Shown: positions 27,732 through 36,971, counted from the stretch's first letter. The stretch: 64,000 bases of DNA from Arenicellaceae bacterium (GCA_029246505.1 JAQWNC010000030.1:37921-101920); one strand, 5' to 3'. Notes: a model not told the origin generated them from the sequence alone. Made by a program: numbers and translations.

Positions 27732-28910
27732 ATGATTAAAAGTACCTCTCCATGTCTTGGAATATTCACTAACAAGCCTGCTTTTACAGTTCCTCTCCAT
27801 GTTGGTATCTCGTTAGTTGAGCCAGAGTTGAAATTGGCTTTCATGCAGAAACTCGAGACTGTCTTTGAAGATAATTATTTCACGAATAATGGCCCTTTAG
27901 TTCAGAAGCTGGAAGACGAAGTTGCGGTTATCCATGGATATAAATATGGGATAGCGGTATGTAATGCCACAGTTGGTTTATTATTGGTGTTAAAAGTAAG
28001 TGACCTAAAAAATGAGGTTATTCTGCCCTCATTTACATCCCCGGCTACAGTCCATGCTGTTCTTTGGCAAGGCCTTAAACCAGTTTTCTGCGATATCGAC
28101 CCTAAAAATTTGATGTTATCGTCAAAAGACGTCGAACGGTTACTGAACCCAGAGGTGTCGGCGATACTAGGTGTAGATATTTTTGGAAATCTTAGTCCTA
28201 TTGATGAGCTTGTAACATTGGCTCAGGGACGGCCCGTAATTATTGATGCAGCGCATTCTTTTGCATGTAAGAAGGAAAGTAAACATAAACCAGCAATAGA
28301 GGTATTGAGTTTTCATGCGACAAAAATCTTTTCTACGTTTGAAGGTGGAATGATTTTGACAGATGATGAGGATGTTATGAGGGAGCTACGATATATGCGA
28401 AATTATGGATTTCAAGATTACGATGATATTAAGACATTGGGGATAAATGCTAAGTTAAATGAGGTATCAGCTGCGATGGGATTAGCTTCGCTGGATTTTA
28501 TGGAGGAAAGAATCGAGAAGTTGAGGAGAACAAGAGAGTTATATATAGAATATCTCTCTCCAATTGAGGGGCTCCACGTAATCGATATTAATCAAGGTAC
28601 GACAAGTAACTATCACTACTTTTCCTTCTTGGTAGATAAAGATAAGTTTGGTATTGATCGTAATTTATTATTAAAAGTGCTTAGGGGTGAAAATATTATG
28701 GCAAAACGTTATTTTTATCCTGGGTGCCATAAAATGAAACTTCATAAACCATTCTACAGGGACTTGCCCAATACGGATCTTGTTTCTGAAAAAGTAATCT
28801 GTCTGCCAACTGGTTTGCCTTATCCTGAAATGGATGTTGCTAAGATTTGTAAAATATTACAACTTTGTTCGGAGCATGGCAGAAAGATATCAGAATGGGA
28901 TAGGGTGTAA
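27732..28910 (+). CDS. DegT/DnrJ/EryC1/StrS aminotransferase
   Basis: 392-residue PLP enzyme that would aminate a keto-sugar nucleotide. Marks: N-terminal DNYFTNNGPLVQKLEDEVA, AVCNATVGLLLVL (phosphate-binding loop), VILPSFTSPATVHAVLWQGL, IIDAAHSFACK (PLP-binding Asp), and VLSFHATKIFSTFEGGMILT with the Schiff-base lysine near residue 201. The C-terminal half has RNYGF, NAKLNEVSAAMGLASL and the YFYPGCHKM segment. Related enzymes include VioA/FdtB-type sugar aminotransferases; the sugar cannot be told. With the acyltransferase it could make an N-acylated amino sugar. Confidence 0.88.
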   Translation: MIKSTSPCLGIFTNKPAFTVPLHVGISLVEPELKLAFMQKLETVFEDNYFTNNGPLVQKLEDEVAVIHGYKYGIAVCNATVGLLLVLKVSDLKNEVILPSFTSPATVHAVLWQGLKPVFCDIDPKNLMLSSKDVERLLNPEVSAILGVDIFGNLSPIDELVTLAQGRPVIIDAAHSFACKKESKHKPAIEVLSFHATKIFSTFEGGMILTDDEDVMRELRYMRNYGFQDYDDIKTLGINAKLNEVSAAMGLASLDFMEERIEKLRRTRELYIEYLSPIEGLHVIDINQGTTSNYHYFSFLVDKDKFGIDRNLLLKVLRGENIMAKRYFYPGCHKMKLHKPFYRDLPNTDLVSEKVICLPTGLPYPEMDVAKICKILQLCSEHGRKISEWDRV

Positions 28911-29420
28911 AAGATACGTTACGGGTGTCAATATACGTCGTCAGATACTTTTAGACAGATCGGACTCTAGGCTAAGAGAGTATCCCGTCCATCAATTGAG
29001 CTGATTTGCTCGGTTAACATAATGGTTTTGCTTTCGCATCACCAAGGTTTTAAGTTTGGAGCGTTCCTTTTAAAACGAAGTGAGTATGAGAAGGGTGTAA
29101 CCACCCTTATTCGAATAACAAGCAGTTTTGCTCCACCCCCCCCCCGCCTAAATTGGCCCCCATCCTGTTCTAAGGTACTTTTAGTGGCACTCATTTAGAG
29201 CTAACTCCTTTACCCCTTGGGGTACCCCTGCCTAAAAGCAGTTTGCTATGGAAACATGGCCAAAAGTGTCATCACCAGCGCCGAGCGCGAATTGCTCTAA
29301 TAATTTCCAATAAAACTACCAAAACAGGCAGGGTCACAGATTAATTTGTTGGTATATTTTCGGGTGTAATCAAGTTACAAAATAATAAAATATATAATAA
29401 TCAATAGCTTAAGTTATTAA
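28911..29420. other. Non-coding right arm of the island
   Basis: No credible gene on either strand. It contains a run of ten C at 29136-29145 and AT-rich sequence close to the right attachment repeat. Confidence 0.6.
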
Positions 29421-29455
29421 TTCGAGTCCGGCCTTCGGCACCAAATTCTAGTTTA
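29421..29455 (+). repeat. Right attachment site (attR), copy of the tRNA-Leu 3' end
   Basis: Repeats 24740-24774 with one mismatch, including the T-arm half, acceptor strand, CCA and 12 following bases. There is no 5' tRNA half here, so this is not a second tRNA gene. Confidence 0.85.
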
Positions 29456-29577
29456 GATAGATACAGGGAAGTTCTAGAATTCAGCTTATTCTTAGAAAGT
29501 TGAGAATAATTATTAGATGGAGTTGATATGAGCTTAAAAACATCTCGTTTTAAACCTTGGTCGGTATTAGCCTTTTC

Positions 29578-29613
29578 CTCACTACAAAACTATCTCTCGC
29601 TTTTTAATAAATC
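29578..29613 (-). repeat. 36-base dispersed repeat, copy 1
   Basis: Matches 31745-31780 at 32 of 36 positions, all differences being transitions. Read on the minus strand both copies end in RE(I/M)VL followed by the tandem stops TAG TGA, so they may be C-terminal scraps of one repeated gene. No family recognised. Confidence 0.5.
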
Positions 29614-29670
29614 TGGGCAATAAGCAGTTATTGGAATTTCAAAAGGGATACTTTATATTTTTCGCGGTGT

Positions 29671-30144
29671 CTAGCGTGCAAAGAACGTAATCATCCGGCC
29701 GCAAACAATCACGCCAGCCCAGAGTAACAGAGAAAAATACCCGACGAATACAGATAGGCCCGTGACTTGGGTGGTATCCAGTAAGTGGGACAATCTGAGT
29801 TTGTAGAACAGAGCATTTAGGCCTGCAGTAATTATTAGCAAAAGTTTTAATTCAAAGGCCGGATTATCAATGTATTTATATGTGTTTCCGGCAAAAAATA
29901 ATATTCCTGTGAAGAAATTCACGGAAAATGCAGCGAGCACAATATACAAAACCTGCTTTATCATTGCACTGTGGACGTTTCGATAAAAACCTATCAGCCT
30001 GAGGTCTATCACGAATAGGCCACCCATGAAGAAGCACAGGCTTACAAAATGAATGCATTCGAGCATCGGCCACACTACTGCCGAAGACGCAACCCATTCC
30101 GCTAGTGCCGTGTCAGTAAGCCAGGCAAACTTATCGAGGTACAT
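29671..30144 (-). CDS. DUF6644-like four-helix membrane protein (second of pair)
   Basis: 157 residues from the ATG at 30144, which shares a base with the stop of the preceding gene (TGATG), so translation is probably coupled. About four membrane helices are visible, and the first half shows WPMLECIHFVSLCFFMGGLFVIDLRLIG (about 28-55), the family's characteristic first-helix histidine and DLR motif. Function is unknown; such proteins often accompany DUF6152 genes, as in this region. A longer version from 30201 would only add a poorly conserved leader. Confidence 0.72.
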   Translation of the reverse strand: MYLDKFAWLTDTALAEWVASSAVVWPMLECIHFVSLCFFMGGLFVIDLRLIGFYRNVHSAMIKQVLYIVLAAFSVNFFTGILFFAGNTYKYIDNPAFELKLLLIITAGLNALFYKLRLSHLLDTTQVTGLSVFVGYFSLLLWAGVIVCGRMITFFAR

Positions 30145-30626
30145 CAATATAGCGTCCCCACGTAGGCAATCAGCCGTCCAGCTATAATGGCCCCAACCCA
30201 TGTCGCAATGCTAATCAGTGATACTCGACGGGAAAGACTGTCCTCGTATAGATTGACAGAGCTAGTCAGAAGTTCCATGAGATGATGCCTAAGCCAGCCA
30301 AGGCTTATGGCGCTAATTAATACTAGCGACATCTTTATAAGGAAGGTAACGTTGGTGATGTAGTCCGCTCCCCTTGACACGAAGAGAGCGAGCCCTGTAA
30401 CTAGATTTAAAAAGAATCCCAGCATCGCTAGGCGTAGAAGTCTTGGAAGATGTTCTTGGGCCAGTCTTGACAGGAGTCCGTTCAGGTAGAGCGAGACAAA
30501 AATAGATAATCCGGCGGCAATCGCCATTCCAACCGAATGAAGCGCGATCAGGGTCGGAAAACCAAGCATGGAAGTCAGAACCCACTCCGAAAAGGCGGTT
30601 GATTCCAGCGTTGCTAAAAAATTCAA
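30144..30626 (-). CDS. DUF6644-like four-helix membrane protein (first of pair)
   Basis: 160 residues from TTG at 30626, preceded by GAGAG at a suitable distance. The pattern resembles its partner: FPTLIALHSVGMAIAAGLSI at the first helix with the conserved histidine, then alternating helices ending in WVGAIIAGRLIAYVG, matching WAGVIVCGRMITF of the second gene. The two are therefore diverged paralogues in one operon and may form a heteromeric membrane complex. Role unknown. Confidence 0.72.
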   Translation of the reverse strand: MNFLATLESTAFSEWVLTSMLGFPTLIALHSVGMAIAAGLSIFVSLYLNGLLSRLAQEHLPRLLRLAMLGFFLNLVTGLALFVSRGADYITNVTFLIKMSLVLISAISLGWLRHHLMELLTSSVNLYEDSLSRRVSLISIATWVGAIIAGRLIAYVGTLY

Positions 30627-31134
30627 ATCAGCCGGCTCTCATATTTAGGACGTATAGGAATTATAAAGCACATGCTATTTGTTTGAAACACAGCAAAGAA
30701 TCGATACAGTTACGGTTAATATTCTGATTCAGGTAATAAGTTAGGGCTAAACAGACTAGGATCTACCTAGAGCTGGTTTAACTCCTGATATTATGAATGA
30801 TAGTTATTGAGTAATAAGCAGCCATTCGCATGGTCAGTCTAAAATCCTAGTATTCTTTTCTGAAACGCCGATTTCAGGCAGCTGGAACTTAGATCAATAA
30901 TAGCGTCGATACAGTGGAGCTCAGGGGGGGGTATGAATTTTTAGGGAACCTATTTCGCTTCCAACAGGTCCCTCGAATTAAGCTCCATCATATAATTGAG
31001 AATGCGAATCCAAGCAAGGCCAAGACGATCAATCAATAACCAAAAAAGACCATCAATTTATCTAGCAATTATTATAAGAGGCTCTTTACTGACAATGATA
31101 TTGGATTATTAGCTTCCAAGCCGAACAAATAAAA
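30627..31134. other. Intergenic stretch without a recognisable gene
   Basis: AT-rich. It holds one copy of the dispersed motif GAGTAATAAGCAGCCATTC (30809-30827) and a run of eight G at 30924-30931. Nothing else is supported. Confidence 0.5.
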
Positions 31135-31578
31135 CTAATGTAGAGTTGTATACAGGCTACGTACATTAACTGCGCCTGAATACAAATAATTAAGCTCAGC
31201 ACTTAAACGCTTCATCTCCTCATGGAGCTGCGCTTTACTCTTATCATCAGCTCCCTCAACCTGATTTAAACGATCAATCGCACTCAAATATACCTCTTTG
31301 CATAAGTGTATCTGGTCGAGCTTGACTAACACCTGCGTTAAACCCGCCAGGCTGTTCAAAAAACTATCAATAGCCAAACTTAACTCGATAGCTCTGGTAC
31401 TGAGAAGAATTTCTGCCGTTTCGTGGGCTGTTCCAAAAAGTTTTTTGGCTTCATCCCAGCGGCCATTCTGATAAAGTTTCCAGCCGAGTTCACTTACATT
31501 TGTATAACAATGAATGGCTTGCTGGGGAAAGTGAGTAAGCTGATTTATGTGATTGGCACAAAGAAATTTACGTTTCAT
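31135..31578 (-). CDS. Helical TPR-like protein, putatively iron-regulated
   Basis: 147 residues, almost entirely alpha-helical: a TPR-like unit (SELGWKLYQNGRWDEAKKLF, about 29-48) followed by long helices with heptad-like leucines (LAIDSFLNSLAGLTQVLVKL). There is no signal peptide or membrane segment, so it is probably cytoplasmic. AAGG lies at good spacing before the ATG. A perfect palindrome resembling a Fur box lies 64 bases upstream, so the gene is probably repressed by iron. I do not recognise the family. Confidence 0.65.
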   Translation of the reverse strand: MKRKFLCANHINQLTHFPQQAIHCYTNVSELGWKLYQNGRWDEAKKLFGTAHETAEILLSTRAIELSLAIDSFLNSLAGLTQVLVKLDQIHLCKEVYLSAIDRLNQVEGADDKSKAQLHEEMKRLSAELNYLYSGAVNVRSLYTTLH

Positions 31579-31641
31579 AAAGTCAACCTTGTTTTAGGTC
31601 CTATCGGATTTTTAATATCCATAATAACCCTTACTTTATTT

Positions 31642-31668
31642 AAATACAAATGATTATCATTTGTATTT
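31642..31668. promoter_or_regulatory. Fur-box-like perfect palindrome
   Basis: AAATACAAATGA-TTA-TCATTTGTATTT is a perfect 12+3+12 palindrome. Its centre AATGATTATCATT agrees with the Fur consensus core (AATGATAATCATT) except at the central base. It is placed as an operator for the minus-strand gene starting at 31578. Confidence 0.65.
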
Positions 31669-31744
31669 AGGGTATTTATTCTTGGCTCAAGGTGGGCTAT
31701 AACCGGCAAGTGGAAACTGTGGGAGAAAAAAGAATAGTTTTTTT

Positions 31745-31780
31745 CTCACTACAGAACCATCTCTCGCCTTTTAACAAATC
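31745..31780 (-). repeat. 36-base dispersed repeat, copy 2
   Basis: Second copy of 29578-29613 (32/36 identical). Minus-strand reading ends RREMVL and two stops. It lies within the 31579-32120 intergenic stretch, where apart from the Fur box no gene is visible. Confidence 0.5.
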
Positions 31781-32120
31781 GGTGCGCGTTGCAGCATACG
31801 ATCGTCTCCCAAGGGCATGATTAACCAGGTCGCTTAGCCATCAAGTTGCTGCTCAAGATCGTATAAAATTTTGGAAACGTTCATCAATCCTTAGTAGGTT
31901 AGTCGGGCAAGCACTACTGTCACAGGTAGGTGTGGCAGAGTGCTAGTATAATTTTCACTAGTCGGTTCTTGAAAAATCTTAAAATATTGAAATCTGGTTA
32001 GCCCGAATTATGGTAATGTATCTTTTTCAAATTTCTTACGTGCAACTTTACCATATGCGCGTTTGCCTTTAATCAGGGACGGTTATTGTTGGCCGTTTCG
32101 CCCATCAAGAAGGAACAACT

Positions 32121-32873
32121 ATGAAACGTAGCGAATCGAACTTTGTCATAACTACTCTCGCCATGCTGACCTTGCTCGGGCCTCTAACCCCGAGCGCCTT
32201 TGCGGACAACATCGTCGTATATGGCGCGACCGGCAGCGTCGGTAGCTTGATTGTTGAGGAAGCGCTGGATCGCGGTCACACCGTCGTCGGTGTTTCTCGC
32301 AACCCCGAGAGCATGCAGATTGAGAATATGAATTTCTCTACTGCACAGGGAGATGTCACAAACTCGGACTCAATTGCCTCGACAGTTGAAGGCGCGGATA
32401 CCGTGATCATTGCTGTCGGCGGTGTTGGGCCGGGCAACACGCCAGAGGAAGCGATTGCTTATCGAGGTGCGAATGCCTATATAGCCGCAGCCTCCCGACT
32501 AGGCGATGCGACTCCGTATGTCATACAGGTCGGTAGTGGCACAACACTTAACACGAATGGTGTGCGCGTGTTCGAGACCCTTGACCTCGAGCCTGGCTCC
32601 TTCGTGCATGGCCTTTTCCAGGGTCACTGGCTGGCACTCGAGGCCTATCGGCACTCCACGAGTTTCGACTGGACCGTGATGTCGGCGGCGTACGGGTCTA
32701 TTATGGAGGCGGGTGAGTTAATGGGCCGCTATCGGCTCGGGGACCAAGAGACGCTGTTCGACCGAAATGGCTCGAGCTTGCTTTCCAAAGAAGATTTCGC
32801 GGTTGCCGTCATCGACATGGCGGAGAGCCATACGGTGACCGGGAAGCGCGTCGCGGTCGGTCCTCCTTACTGA
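32121..32873 (+). CDS. Exported NAD(P)-binding Rossmann-fold protein (NmrA/atypical SDR-like)
   Basis: 250 residues. A Sec-type signal peptide (MKRSESNFVITTLAMLTLLG, cleavage after PSAFA) precedes a complete Rossmann domain: NIVVYGATGSVGSLIVEEAL (GxxGxxG), TVVGVSRNPESM, and VEGADTVIIAVGG. The later YVIQVGSGTTL and WTVMSAAYGSI parts resemble atypical short-chain reductases or sugar epimerase-like proteins without a clear YxxxK. A dinucleotide-binding enzyme with an export signal is unusual. The gene is visibly richer in G+C than its surroundings, suggesting separate origin. A good AAGGA site precedes the ATG. Confidence 0.75.
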   Translation: MKRSESNFVITTLAMLTLLGPLTPSAFADNIVVYGATGSVGSLIVEEALDRGHTVVGVSRNPESMQIENMNFSTAQGDVTNSDSIASTVEGADTVIIAVGGVGPGNTPEEAIAYRGANAYIAAASRLGDATPYVIQVGSGTTLNTNGVRVFETLDLEPGSFVHGLFQGHWLALEAYRHSTSFDWTVMSAAYGSIMEAGELMGRYRLGDQETLFDRNGSSLLSKEDFAVAVIDMAESHTVTGKRVAVGPPY

Positions 32874-33175
32874 GTAGGCATCGACGTTTCTGATAGCGTC
32901 TATAGGTTTCAGTAAAGTTATATAACAGTTATATGGGAGTGGCCTTTGGGACCATACTATAGTTTCAGTGGAGGCAAAGACTTTTAAGGAGCCGCTTAAT
33001 AGAGGCTTTTTTGTTAGGAAATTAGAGACAAATATGATGATACTTTCCGTGACGGATTCAAAAACTTCGCTATATTGCGAATGACCGCTATAGACTTCAT
33101 ATACTGAAAATTTTTCACTTAAAGTCGCTCATTTAGTCGTAGAATATAGAGATGTAACACTGTGGGGGGAGCACC
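32874..33175. other. Intergenic stretch
   Basis: AT-rich spacer before the aminotransferase gene. GTGGGGGGAG just before 33176 serves as its ribosome site; nothing else is recognised. Confidence 0.5.
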
Positions 33176-34408
33176 ATGACGGTCGAAAGACGAGATTTCC
33201 TGAAAGTGGTAGGCGGCGCATCTATCGCCAGTAGCCTGACTACCTATAGTACAGCATCGCTGGGCACAGCTACTGACTCCCTCGCGTTCGGTTTTACAGA
33301 TGAAAATGTGCCGATGAACGCGGCCAACCTTTGTCCGATGCCCTCGAACGTGACCGCAGCACACGCACGTTATGCGCAAGCCCTGGATTTGTCCTTGAGC
33401 GCGGATAACCGAACGACAATCGTTGGCTTCAAGGAAGAGGCTCGTAGTCGAGTTGCAGCCATGCTCGGTAGCTCTTCTGATGAAATTGCGATTGTGCGCA
33501 ACACATCGGAGGCCAACAACGTGATTGTACAGGGGATCCCTCTTCAGGCTGGTGATGAAGTGGTGCTCTGGGATCAAAATCACCCCTCTAACGGTGTGGC
33601 CTGGGATGTACAAGCCAAACGAGTGGGTGCAACAGTGCGTCGCTTTTCGGTTCCGAGGGACACCAACAGTATCGATGAGGTTGTAGATCATTTCATTGCT
33701 GCTGTCTCAGATAAAACGACCGCGGTGTCCTTTACCCATATCTCAAATATCACTGGGTTTCGTACACCCGCTGCTGAAATTTGTGCAGCGTTAAGAAAAC
33801 GCAAAGCCGATGTATTTATCCACATCGATGGTGCGCAAACTTGGGGGGCGGTCGACATTGATCTTGGTGCGATCGAGGTAGATTCTTTCAGTGGCAGCGC
33901 ACACAAATGGTTTATGGGGCCGCGAGAAGTTGGCATTCTCTATGTTCGGAAACAGCACATTGATAATATTTGGCCAAATATTGTTAGTATCCCTTGGGGC
34001 CAAATGGTAGACGACGCGCCAGCAGGTGCACGTAAGTTTGACGCGCTAGGCCAACGCGACGATGCAGCTGTTGCAGCGCTCGGTGATGCAGCTGCACTTC
34101 ACGAAGCATTGACACCAGCAGGAATCGAAGCACGTTCAATGATGCTCGCAGACCGGCTTCGTGAAAGTCTACAGGATCTGGGCGTAACGTTTGTCTCGAC
34201 TTCAAATCCGTTGTTCACGAGCAGTGTTGTCATCATCAGCGTACCGCGTGAGAGTGCGCGGGAATTGACAGGCAAGGTTTACGATGATTCGGGTATCATA
34301 ACGGCACCAACAGGCGGATTAAGAATGTCGCCGCATGTGTATAACACGGAAGATCATATTGATCGTGTTGTTGCCGCGGTGAAGAAATTCAAAAACTTGC
34401 TGAGTTAA
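33176..34408 (+). CDS. Tat-exported class V aminotransferase-like PLP protein
   Basis: 410 residues. The N-terminus ERRDFLKVVGGASIASSL is a twin-arginine signal. The body is a class V aminotransferase/cysteine desulfurase fold related to isopenicillin-N epimerase: RNTSEANNVIVQG (cofactor phosphate), HPSNGVAWD, VFIHIDGAQTWGAVD (PLP-binding Asp) and FSGSAHKWFMGPREVGILYV with the Schiff-base lysine. All key residues are present. Tat export would fit folding with PLP in the cytoplasm before transport. Substrate unknown; neighbours include amidase and deacetylase genes acting on C-N bonds. Confidence 0.85.
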   Translation: MTVERRDFLKVVGGASIASSLTTYSTASLGTATDSLAFGFTDENVPMNAANLCPMPSNVTAAHARYAQALDLSLSADNRTTIVGFKEEARSRVAAMLGSSSDEIAIVRNTSEANNVIVQGIPLQAGDEVVLWDQNHPSNGVAWDVQAKRVGATVRRFSVPRDTNSIDEVVDHFIAAVSDKTTAVSFTHISNITGFRTPAAEICAALRKRKADVFIHIDGAQTWGAVDIDLGAIEVDSFSGSAHKWFMGPREVGILYVRKQHIDNIWPNIVSIPWGQMVDDAPAGARKFDALGQRDDAAVAALGDAAALHEALTPAGIEARSMMLADRLRESLQDLGVTFVSTSNPLFTSSVVIISVPRESARELTGKVYDDSGIITAPTGGLRMSPHVYNTEDHIDRVVAAVKKFKNLLS

Positions 34409-34959
34409 TTGATATGAAGTTCTGTCACGAATTACGCTTGATATTAACAGTAGCTACTTTCAGCCTGTTCATTTCGCCTCGGTTGCAAATATTAACTATC
34501 ATACGGCCTTCAGATGGATGAGAGGGAATTGGTGACGAGCCTAACTCTATCGACTAATCCATAGATCCTCCTGCACTTTCACTCATTAAATCTCAAAGCT
34601 AGGTATGTGGGGGATCGTCATCACGATAGGCAACCCATGCCAGTGCATAGGGAAACGACCCAAGGTCCACCGATAAATTAAAGATCTCAAGGCGGGGGAA
34701 ATTCTTAAATTTATTCGCAAGTCGTACAGACAGAGTGATGATTAGATCACTTTTTCTAGCGGTACTTTAAAGCTTATGAGCCGTTTGGCAATTTACTCGG
34801 GAGCCTATCGGCTGTTCTGAACAAGCGAAGTTTTGCCTCCATTTGAGTTTGTGCGAGTGACTGCTCCACGCCCTGAGTTATTTGATCAATGGAATGTATG
34901 TTTTATATTTTCTAAACTTCCGCGATACTATCAAGCGACTAAATCTTTGGGGCAAAGCG
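34409..34959. other. Intergenic stretch with upstream motif of the amidase gene
   Basis: No credible gene. At 34884-34912 lies GATCAATGGAATGTATGTTTT and following AT-rich bases, matching sequence found upstream of the genes at 39918 and 40924; it is probably part of a shared promoter or repeat. Confidence 0.5.
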
Positions 34960-36699
34960 ATGTTGAGACATTCAAATTATAGACTACTTGGGCTAGCACT
35001 CCTCGTGTCACTGTCTGGCTGCGAGAGTGGGGAAGTCGAGGTTATTGTTAGTGTGGAAACCGCTAGTTTCGATATCATAGAAGCTACGATCCCCGATATG
35101 CAACGTGCCATGGTTGAAGGAGAACTAACGTCTCGCGAGCTAACGATGCGGTATCTAGTACGCATCGCAACCTACGAAAACCGGTTTAATGCGACGATTG
35201 CCGTTAATCCCTATGCGCTAGCAGAGGCTGAGCGCCTTGACCAGGAGCGCGCGGCCGGACAGCTACGCGGGCCACTGCACGGTATTCCGGTTGCCCTTAA
35301 GGACAACATCCACACGACCGGCATGCCGACGACGGGCGGCGCACTCGCGTTTGATGGTTTCGTGCCGCCCTATGAAGCGACTTTGACTAAGAATCTCCGC
35401 GAGGCCGGCGCGATCATCATTGCGAAGACTGTCCTGAATGAACTTGCTAACTGGGTGGCTGGCGATCCTTTTGAAGCGCCAGATAACTTCAGCCCGATCA
35501 GTGGCTATGCATTCAACCCTTACGAACCGCGACGCGACCCGAGAGTCGCGACTACCGAAGTCTGGCCAGTTATGGAAACCGGTGGGTCCAGCTCAGGGAT
35601 TGGTACCACCGCGAATTTGTGGGCCGCGAATGTTGGAACAGAGACTTCGGGTTCGATACTCTGGCCATCAAATCAAACTATGCTCGCCGGAATCAAACCG
35701 ACGGTTGGCCGTGTGAGCCGCTACGGCATCATTCCGATAACTGCAGATCAGGATACGGCCGGACCGATGGCGCGTACCGTGGCCGATGCAGCCATCTTAC
35801 TTGGTGTGCTCGAGAGCGATGCTGCAGACCCTAATGACGCAGCGACGGGAATTTGCGAGCGGCCTCTTGGGGGCGACTATACGGTGTTCCTCAGGGCGGA
35901 TGGTCTGAATGGCGCGCGTATTGGCATACCGCGTGCTGGTTTTTTCGAGCCCGTTCCAGTGCCGGGCACGGCTCGCCAGTCTGGACTGCTGACGCCGGAG
36001 GTGACGCAGGTAATGATGGACGCAATCGCAGTTCTTGAGGCTCAGGGGGCAGTTATCGTGGATCCGGTCGATCTGCCGACGATCCTCGACCCAAACCCAG
36101 CGCGGAATCTCCTAAGCTTCGGTGTCTGTGGCGGCGCAAATGCAGCGAAGGGGTTAGACGACGACTGCTCCGTTGTTTTTAAGTACGGCATGAAACGTGA
36201 TTTTAACGCGTGGCTCGCGACACTCGGTACTAGCGCGCCGATAGGCTCGCTGCATGAGTTACGCGAATGGAACGTAGCTCATGCGGCGAGTGGGGCCATT
36301 CCCTACGGGCAAACGCGGCTCGATATATCAGACGAAATGGATATTGAGGCCGACCGCGAACGCTACGAAGCGGATCGCGCAAAAGATATCGAACTCAGTG
36401 GCGCATATGGCATCGATGCGGCTATTTCTGAACACAACCTTGACGCGTTGTTGTTCCCAGCCAATCGTGGTGCAAATATTGCCGCGCGACCTGGCTACCC
36501 GAGTGTCATTGTGCCCTTCGGGTTAGTGCCAAACGAACCTGACCCGCCTTTCCCGGCAGGTTTCGACGCTGCGCCTATGCCATTTGGCGTTACGTTCACA
36601 GGCCCGGCGTGCAGCGAGCCGGTGCTGATTAGCCTGGCCTACGCGTTCGAGCAGGTGACCCAACGACGATTTTCACCTCCGTACGCGCCAGCGTTGTAG
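34960..36699 (+). CDS. Lipoprotein amidase (amidase signature family)
   Basis: 579 residues from the ATG at 34960, chosen because it begins a lipoprotein signal (MLRHSNYRLLGLALLVSLSG with the lipobox cysteine next); an upstream ATG at 34882 would add 26 residues that spoil the signal. The Ser-cisSer-Lys triad of amidase signature enzymes is present: Lys in GIPVALKDNIH, the cis-Ser in ETGGSSSGIG and the nucleophile in GTETSGSI. Such enzymes cleave carboxamides; membrane anchoring suggests periplasmic or surface action. G+C is higher than in the flanking genes. Confidence 0.88.
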   Translation: MLRHSNYRLLGLALLVSLSGCESGEVEVIVSVETASFDIIEATIPDMQRAMVEGELTSRELTMRYLVRIATYENRFNATIAVNPYALAEAERLDQERAAGQLRGPLHGIPVALKDNIHTTGMPTTGGALAFDGFVPPYEATLTKNLREAGAIIIAKTVLNELANWVAGDPFEAPDNFSPISGYAFNPYEPRRDPRVATTEVWPVMETGGSSSGIGTTANLWAANVGTETSGSILWPSNQTMLAGIKPTVGRVSRYGIIPITADQDTAGPMARTVADAAILLGVLESDAADPNDAATGICERPLGGDYTVFLRADGLNGARIGIPRAGFFEPVPVPGTARQSGLLTPEVTQVMMDAIAVLEAQGAVIVDPVDLPTILDPNPARNLLSFGVCGGANAAKGLDDDCSVVFKYGMKRDFNAWLATLGTSAPIGSLHELREWNVAHAASGAIPYGQTRLDISDEMDIEADRERYEADRAKDIELSGAYGIDAAISEHNLDALLFPANRGANIAARPGYPSVIVPFGLVPNEPDPPFPAGFDAAPMPFGVTFTGPACSEPVLISLAYAFEQVTQRRFSPPYAPAL

Positions 36700-36733
36700 G
36701 CGCATCCGATACCGCTGCGAACTAGCGCAGGTA

Positions 36734-36901
36734 CTACTCCACAATCGCTAGAAAGCGTGGTTTGTTGCGAGCCTGGTTGAAGCGGGGGTCACGGAGTAGG
36801 CCCTCGATAGATGAGCGGGCAGGTGCGGTTAGAAAGGTGTCCAACTCCTCAAAGTTTGAGTCAATGCTGGACGGCGCGAACAACGCGTAGATAGTAATCC
36901 C
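36734..36901 (-). pseudogene. Remnant of an unknown minus-strand gene
   Basis: About 55 codons ending in a stop read ITIYALFAPSSIDSNFEELD and continue to LLRDPRFNQARNKPRFLAIVE. The composition is protein-like and there is no start codon (a stop lies just upstream in frame). It is probably the C-terminal end of a lost gene; the family is not recognised. Confidence 0.3.
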
Positions 36902-36971
36902 CTATACTTTTGGATAATACAAACGTAACCTGTTTCGCAAGACATCACTAAAAAAAATGGAGTCCTCCGCA

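Larger units (their letters stand above)
24744..29455. mobile_element. Genomic island integrated in tRNA-Leu(GAG)
   Basis: About 4.7 kb between direct repeats of the tRNA 3' end. Contents in order: an inverted repeat, a broken P4-type integrase next to the tRNA, an IS3-family transposase scrap, two tandem IS-end-like sequences, and three polysaccharide genes reading away from the tRNA. The integrase is dead, so the island is probably fixed unless helped in trans. The usual core neighbours after tRNA-Leu (rimP-nusA-infB) are not found beyond the right repeat, so further insertions may follow. Confidence 0.8.

Noticed and set aside
29421..29455. A second tRNA-Leu gene
   Set aside because: Only the 3' end is present; the D arm and anticodon arm are missing. 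It is the right attachment repeat.
30924..30931. G8 run here and C10 run at 29136 as phase-variation switches
   Set aside because: Both lie in intergenic DNA with no reading frame or promoter spacing that they would change.
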